10,010 nt of DNA from Gemmatimonadota bacterium (GTDB lineage Bacteria; Gemmatimonadota; Gemmatimonadetes; Gemmatimonadales; GWC2-71-9). Location: NCBI GenBank assembly GCA_003221825.1, contig QHUE01000116.1, forward strand, positions 1 to 10,010, in the 5' to 3' direction. Positions 6,587 to 10,010 of the stretch are shown here, piece by piece. Position 1 is the stretch's first letter, and the number at the start of each line of letters is the position of its first letter. The notes under the pieces were generated by a model. It was not told the origin of the DNA and did not search any database. It was given only the letters and a program-made list of their open reading frames with translations. Made by a program: the position numbers and the translations under genes.

Positions 6587-7417
6587 CGTCACGAATCCTC
6601 GTGACCGGTGGCGCAGGGTACATCGGCAGTGTCGTCGTGGACCAACTCCTCGAGCGTGGCTTCCAAGCCGTCGTGCTCGATGACCTGAGCGCGGGGCATC
6701 GCCAGGCGGTCGCGCGGGGCGCTGGCTTCGTGCAGGGCGGAGTAGGCGACCGCGAGCTCGTGGAGACGTTGCTCGAGCGGGAGCACATCACGGCGATCAT
6801 TCATTTGGCCGCCTTCGCGCTGGTCGCGGAGTCGGTCGCCCAGCCTCGCAAGTACGTGACCAACAATGTGACGGCCGCCCGTGTACTGTTGGAGGCGGCC
6901 GTTCGGGCAAAGGTCCGGCGTTTCGTCTTCTCGTCGTCGTGCGCGGTGTATGGTCATCCGCCGAGGCTTCCGATCACGGAGGATACGCCGCAGGAGCCGG
7001 TGAATCCGTACGGCGAGACGAAGCGAGATTTCGAGCGGCTGCTCGCCGACGTCGGGCCGCGGACCGGTATGGGCGTGGTGAGCCTGCGATTACGTGCACG
7101 TCGCGGATATCGCCGACGCGCACCTGCGCGCGTTGGATGTGAAGCTCGACGGCGGCTCGGCCGTCGCAGTCAATCTCGGCACCGGCACCGGCCGCTCGGT
7201 GCGCGAGGTCGTCGAGGCGGCGCGCCGCGTCACCGGCCGCCCGGTACCGACGGTCGAGCGACCGCGCCGTCCGGGCGATCCGCCGGAGCTGGTCGCCGCC
7301 GTCGGGCGCGCGGCGACGGTGCTCGGATGGCGGGCCTTGCATTCGAGTCTGGACGAGATTCTGGAAAGCGCCTGGCGCTGGCATCAAGCACACCCGCACG
7401 GATACCGAGGAGGTTAG
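6583..7417 (+). pseudogene. galE: UDP-glucose 4-epimerase-like gene with internal frame-shifting deletion
   Basis: Extended-SDR epimerases of the GalE type interconvert UDP-glucose and UDP-galactose with bound NAD. The 5' part (GTG 6583, frame overlapping the hemA stop) shows ILVTGGAGYIGS (5-16), DDLSAG, HLAAFALVAESV, FSSSCAVYG and NPYGETK with catalytic Tyr143 and Lys147. After VVSLR (about 7088) the reading passes abruptly into a second frame at DYVHVADIADAH, which continues through NLGTGTGRSV to a normal C-terminal end (stop 7415-7417). In intact GalE about 50-60 residues separate those two points (the YFNAAGA block to VRDY). The sequence therefore lacks roughly 160 bp, not a multiple of three. 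Read straight through, the first frame gives Arg-rich nonsense to 7434. The C-terminal fragment could start separately at GTG 7094, but would be inactive alone. The cause is either a genuine deletion or an assembly collapse. Confidence 0.85.
7407..7413 (+). promoter_or_regulatory. Strong ribosome binding site for tolQ
   Basis: GAGGAGG lies 5 nt before the GTG at 7419 and is contained in the last codons of the broken galE gene. It is one of the best Shine-Dalgarno matches in the window. tolQ should therefore be translated well even though the upstream reading frame is disrupted. It also supports the GTG start. Confidence 0.8.
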
Positions 7418-7418
7418 G

Positions 7419-8165
7419 GTGCTCTTTCAGGTGAGAGGGGCGATCCCCACGACGCCGTGGGAGCTGGTGCTCACGTCCAGCCGCGAAACGCAGTTCGTGC
7501 TGGGCATCCTCGCCGTCTTTTCGCTCGTGTCGTGGTATCTGATCGTCCTCAAGTGGTGGCAATTCCGCCGCATGCGTCAGCTCGGCGACGGCTTCCTCGC
7601 GGAGGTCGAGAAGGCGCCGCGGCTCGAGGAGGCCTACCATGCGGCGATGCGCTTGCCGCCGTCGCCCTACAATCGGTTGCTGCGCGAGGCCGTGCATTTC
7701 TTTTCCGAACTGAAACCGGGCAGCCTGAAAGGCGCCGGGCCCCCCCCCGCCCCCGCCACGAGCGCTGCGGCGACGGCGTCGTCTGCGACACTCACCACGA
7801 CGCAGCTCGAAGCGCTGCGCATGGTGCTCGCGAAAGAGGTGGCCGCCGAGCGTGACACCGCCGCGCGTTTCATTCCCTGGCTCGCGACCTTCGGCTCGGT
7901 CAGCCCGCTGCTGGGCCTGCTCGGCACCGTGCTGGGCGTCATGGACGCGTTTATCGGCATCGCCGTCGGCGGATCGGGCAACATCACCGCCGTCGCGCCT
8001 GGCGTCGCCGAGGCACTGGTCACCACGGTCGGCGGTCTCGCCGTCGCCGTTCCCGCCGTCATGGCCTACAACCTCTTCGTCAATCGTCTGGGGCTGTTTG
8101 CCGGCGAGCTCGAGGGCTTTGCCCAGGAGATCGTCGGGACGCTGGCCCGGGAAGGACGGATTTAA
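7419..8165 (+). CDS. tolQ: Tol system inner-membrane motor protein TolQ (MotA/TolQ/ExbB family)
   Basis: TolQ forms the proton-driven stator with TolR that energises TolA and keeps the outer membrane attached during constriction. The 248-residue product has three membrane segments (about 25-46, 152-181, 196-219) and the family core FIPWLATFGSVSPLLGLLGTV (151-171) and GVAEALVTTVGGLAVAVPA (195-213). The large cytoplasmic loop between segments one and two carries an unusual Pro/Ala/Ser/Thr-rich stretch (about 104-126), encoded around a run of nine C residues (7740-7748). Start GTG 7419 is fixed by GAGGAGG upstream. The stop overlaps the tolR ATG (TAATG). ExbB is the alternative name for this fold; TolB downstream makes TolQ the better call. 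Confidence 0.95.
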   Translation: MLFQVRGAIPTTPWELVLTSSRETQFVLGILAVFSLVSWYLIVLKWWQFRRMRQLGDGFLAEVEKAPRLEEAYHAAMRLPPSPYNRLLREAVHFFSELKPGSLKGAGPPPAPATSAAATASSATLTTTQLEALRMVLAKEVAAERDTAARFIPWLATFGSVSPLLGLLGTVLGVMDAFIGIAVGGSGNITAVAPGVAEALVTTVGGLAVAVPAVMAYNLFVNRLGLFAGELEGFAQEIVGTLAREGRI

Positions 8166-8605
8166 TGGCCGGCGGACTCCTCGGCGGCGGTGGCGGTCTT
8201 CGCGGACACGGCGAGCTGCCGCTCAACGCCGATATCAACGTGACGTCGCTCGTGGACGTGGCGTTCGTGCTGCTCATCATTTTCATGATCACCGCGCCCA
8301 TCATGCAGGGCGGGGTGGACGTGCGGTTGCCCCGGGCGCAGGTCCGCGCCATCGAGCCGAAGCAGGGACTCGTCGTCACCGTGGACATGGACGGCAAGAT
8401 CTATCTCGACCAGGCGGGGCTGTCGTACGACGATTTCCAGGCCACGTTTCCCGCCTTCGTGCGAACGAAACGGCCCACGGGGGTGTATCTGCGTGCCGAT
8501 GGTCGTGTCGCCTATGCCCGGGTCGTGCAGGTCCTGGCGGTCATTCGGGGCTCAGGCGTGCAGGACGTAGGACTGGTCGCCGAACCGGAGACGATCAACC
8601 GATGA
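8165..8605 (+). CDS. tolR: Tol/Exb biopolymer transport protein TolR (ExbD family)
   Basis: TolR/ExbD dimers sit in the TolQ/ExbB pore, with one transmembrane Asp carrying protons and a periplasmic domain. The 146-residue product has a Gly-rich cytoplasmic N-terminus, then INVTSLVDVAFVLLIIFMI (24-42) containing the conserved Asp31 (equivalent to TolR Asp23 and ExbD Asp25 of E. coli), followed by PIMQGGVDVRLPRA and a periplasmic domain ending VQDVGLVAEP, all typical. Length is normal. It overlaps tolQ by one base (TAATG) and the next gene by four (ATGA), which suggests coupled translation of the complex. Confidence 0.96.
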   Translation: MAGGLLGGGGGLRGHGELPLNADINVTSLVDVAFVLLIIFMITAPIMQGGVDVRLPRAQVRAIEPKQGLVVTVDMDGKIYLDQAGLSYDDFQATFPAFVRTKRPTGVYLRADGRVAYARVVQVLAVIRGSGVQDVGLVAEPETINR

Positions 8606-9285
8606 GAGGACGCGGCCGGGCTCCGACCCCTGTGGGCAGGGCAATGACGGGAACGCTCATCGTGCACGGCGTCGTGGGCGCGCTGCTGTTTGGCACGCCG
8701 AGCGGGCGCACGCGCCTGCCGCCGACCTATCGCGTGCGGCTGATCGCCGCGCCGGCGGCCGACATGGAGGCGCGCAAGGCGCCCGAGGCGTTCGAGCGGC
8801 CGGCCGAAGAGAAGCCGGCGCCGATTCCCGCCGCCAAGCGCCCGCAAAGCACCGTCTCGCGCGCGACGCCGCCAGCGAATCGCGATCAAACGCATCGCGA
8901 AGCCGCGCCGCGCACGACGCCAACGACGCAGCCGTTGCCAGGCGAGACGCCATCCACTGGAAACGATCCGCTGACCGTTTCAACCGAAGGAGTCGCGTTC
9001 CCGTTTCCTGAATACACGAACAACATCATCGTCCAGATCGCGCGCCGCTGGCAACGCCCGTTTGGAACCACGGCGTTGCAGGCGGAGATCGGATTCCTGA
9101 TTCATCGGGATGGCTCGATCAGCGATATGCAGTTCATCCGTCGCTCGGGCAACTTCGCCTTCGATCTCGAAGCGCAGGGCGCCGTCGAGGAGGCGGGAAG
9201 GTCCAAAGTGTTCGGCTCGCTTCCAGATGGGTGGCCGTCCGAGGTGCTCTTCATTCGATTCTACTTCTCGGGGCAGCGACAGTGA
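8602..9285 (+). CDS. TolA/TonB-like energy-transducing protein
   Basis: Such proteins span the periplasm and pass TolQR motor force to outer-membrane partners. The 227-residue product has a basic cytoplasmic N-terminus, one membrane segment (about 15-30) containing Thr18-x3-His22 (a variant of the Ser-x3-His motif of TonB and TolA), a Pro/Ala/Lys/Arg/Thr-rich linker (about 50-125), and a TonB/TolA C-terminal domain (about 137-224: YTNNIIVQIARRW, FLIHRDGSISDMQFIRRSGN, VLFIRFYFS). It is far shorter than E. coli TolA (421) because the linker is short; it is closer to TonB in size. Placement between tolR and tolB says it plays the TolA role. Start ATG 8602 overlaps the tolR stop (ATGA); ATG 8644 (Met15) is an alternative immediately before the membrane segment. 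Confidence 0.88.
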   Translation: MRGRGRAPTPVGRAMTGTLIVHGVVGALLFGTPSGRTRLPPTYRVRLIAAPAADMEARKAPEAFERPAEEKPAPIPAAKRPQSTVSRATPPANRDQTHREAAPRTTPTTQPLPGETPSTGNDPLTVSTEGVAFPFPEYTNNIIVQIARRWQRPFGTTALQAEIGFLIHRDGSISDMQFIRRSGNFAFDLEAQGAVEEAGRSKVFGSLPDGWPSEVLFIRFYFSGQRQ

Positions 9286-9289
9286 AACG

Positions 9290-9356
9290 AGAGAATGTTG
9301 GAATGATGGAATGTGTTATGGCGGTGGCAGTTCTTTCCATCGTTCCGTCGTTTCAT
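9290..9356 (+). repeat. Imperfect inverted repeat (hairpin) spanning the tolB start region
   Basis: GGAATGATGGAA (9300-9311) pairs with TTCCATCGTTCC (9335-9346): 12 pairs, one of them G-U in RNA, with a 23-nt loop (9312-9334). Weaker pairing continues outward to about 9290/9356. Within the left arm GAATG recurs at 9293, 9301 and 9309. The stem covers the first possible tolB ATG codons (9303, 9306), and the right arm encodes part of the signal peptide. Base composition is less GC-rich than the neighbouring genes. It could regulate tolB translation or be an inserted repeat. Confidence 0.6.
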
Positions 9357-10010
9357 CTTTCCGCTCAGGATACGTCAGCCATCGACCGCGGCGTGCGCAT
9401 CGGCATCGTGTACCGCCCCGGTGTACGTCCCGGCCTGGTGATGCTGCCCCGCAAGGGGATGGGTCTCGACTCCGTGCGCGCGATGGTCGCTCGCGATCTC
9501 GACTACAGCGATCGCTTCGAGGTGATCACGCTGCCGGGCGGCGACTCGATCCGGCTGGCGACCTCCCCGACGTCGCCGCGCGCGACCGGAACGCGCCGGT
9601 CGGGATCCACCACGGCCGCCACGGGTGGCGCCCAGGCGCGGAGTACGCTCAACTATCCGCTGTATCAGGCCCTCGGCGCCGATTTCGCGCTCGATATCAC
9701 CGCCGCGGGCGACACGACGATCGCGACGCTCCACGACATCGCCGCGGCGGGCATCCGCCGGACCGTGCGCGCCAACCTCCCGCGCCCCGGCGACCCCGAC
9801 TTCCGGATGGCGGTGCATCGCCTCGCGGACCAGGCGTTGCAGGCGGCCATCGGAACACCCGGGATCGCGGCGACGCGCGTGCTGTTCGTGAGGGAGGGCA
9901 AAGTCTATCAAATCGATGAGGACGGCGCCGATCAGAAGCTCGTCTCTTCGACCGACCGTCAGGCGATGTCGCCCGCGTGGGGCGCGGACGGCCGGCACTT
10001 TGCCTACATG
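9303..10010 (+). CDS. tolB: Tol-Pal system periplasmic protein TolB, 5' part (continues past window)
   Basis: TolB is the periplasmic protein that links the Tol motor complex to Pal. The frame is open from ATG 9303 to the window end (236 codons). Starts at 9303, 9306 or 9318 are all possible; each leads into a signal peptide (AVAVLSIVPSFHLSA) with likely cleavage before QDTS. The N-terminal domain is recognisable: VRIGIVYRPG (31-40), DLDYSDRFEVI (65-75), LNYPLYQALGADFAL (116-130) and RLADQALQAAIGTPGIAATRVLFV (173-196). The first beta-propeller repeat then begins (KVYQIDEDGADQKLV ... SPAWGADG). Residues about 87-113 are a Thr/Ser/Gly/Arg-rich stretch, likely an insertion. The spacing of 17 nt from the TolA-like gene is filled by a hairpin that overlaps the start. 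The family call is secure; the start codon is not. Confidence 0.93.
   Translation, partial: MMECVMAVAVLSIVPSFHLSAQDTSAIDRGVRIGIVYRPGVRPGLVMLPRKGMGLDSVRAMVARDLDYSDRFEVITLPGGDSIRLATSPTSPRATGTRRSGSTTAATGGAQARSTLNYPLYQALGADFALDITAAGDTTIATLHDIAAAGIRRTVRANLPRPGDPDFRMAVHRLADQALQAAIGTPGIAATRVLFVREGKVYQIDEDGADQKLVSSTDRQAMSPAWGADGRHFAYM

Noticed and set aside
6583..6592. Ten-base palindrome GTGACGTCAC at the hemA/galE junction as an operator
   Set aside because: It is made of the hemA stop and galE start codons inside a continuous coding run. There is no promoter nearby, so it is most simply a chance of composition.
7094..7417. Separate 107-codon gene starting at GTG 7094
   Set aside because: The sequence is the C-terminal part of a GalE-type epimerase beginning mid-domain, with no ribosome binding site. 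It is treated as part of the broken galE.
9375..9998. Minus-strand open frame of 207 codons opposite tolB
   Set aside because: It mirrors a well-supported tolB coding region, and its product is low-complexity and Arg-rich without family features.

Overview
This window is high-GC bacterial chromosome, densely packed and transcribed entirely on the + strand. It holds twelve protein-coding loci and no RNA genes, transposons or CRISPR arrays. The Tol system genes and several exported proteins point to a diderm. The gene set, the GC-rich codon use, and two exported proteins whose mature ends probably begin Gln-Asp-Thr suggest Gemmatimonadota or a close relative. That assignment is an inference from pattern and is not proven.

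Region 1 (1-2632) is an overlapping run of informational genes. It contains the 3' part of uvrB (excision repair), tsaE and tsaB (tRNA t6A synthesis), and rimI (protein N-acetyltransferase). Junctions overlap by 4 to 74 nt, so translation is probably coupled. tsaD, the catalytic partner of TsaB and TsaE, is not in the window.

Region 2 (2633-4510) starts with the only clear promoter here, a near-consensus sigma70-type promoter. It drives ssb and an exported LysM protein. The LysM gene's ribosome binding site and start codon lie inside the codons for the SSB acidic tail. A GC-rich hairpin at 4477-4507 closes the unit and lies only 10 nt before the next start codon.

Region 3 (4518-10010) is a second head-to-tail run: a CcsA/HemX-type membrane protein, hemA (glutamyl-tRNA reductase), a galE-type epimerase gene, then tolQ, tolR, a TolA/TonB-like gene and tolB, which is cut by the window end. 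The neighbours mostly overlap by a few bases (GTGA, TAATG, ATGA). This physically joins the first step of C5-pathway heme synthesis to sugar-nucleotide metabolism and to the Tol envelope motor.

The clearest anomaly is in galE. The N-terminal half (Rossmann fold, YxxxK) and the C-terminal part are both well preserved but lie in different frames. About 50-60 codons are missing between them at roughly 7087. This is either a real inactivating deletion or an assembly collapse. Other points of interest are a hairpin spanning the tolB start region, a likely ACG start for rimI, and the hairpin before the CcsA/HemX gene. I see no convincing novel biological system; this is mainly a housekeeping region with some unusual junctions.
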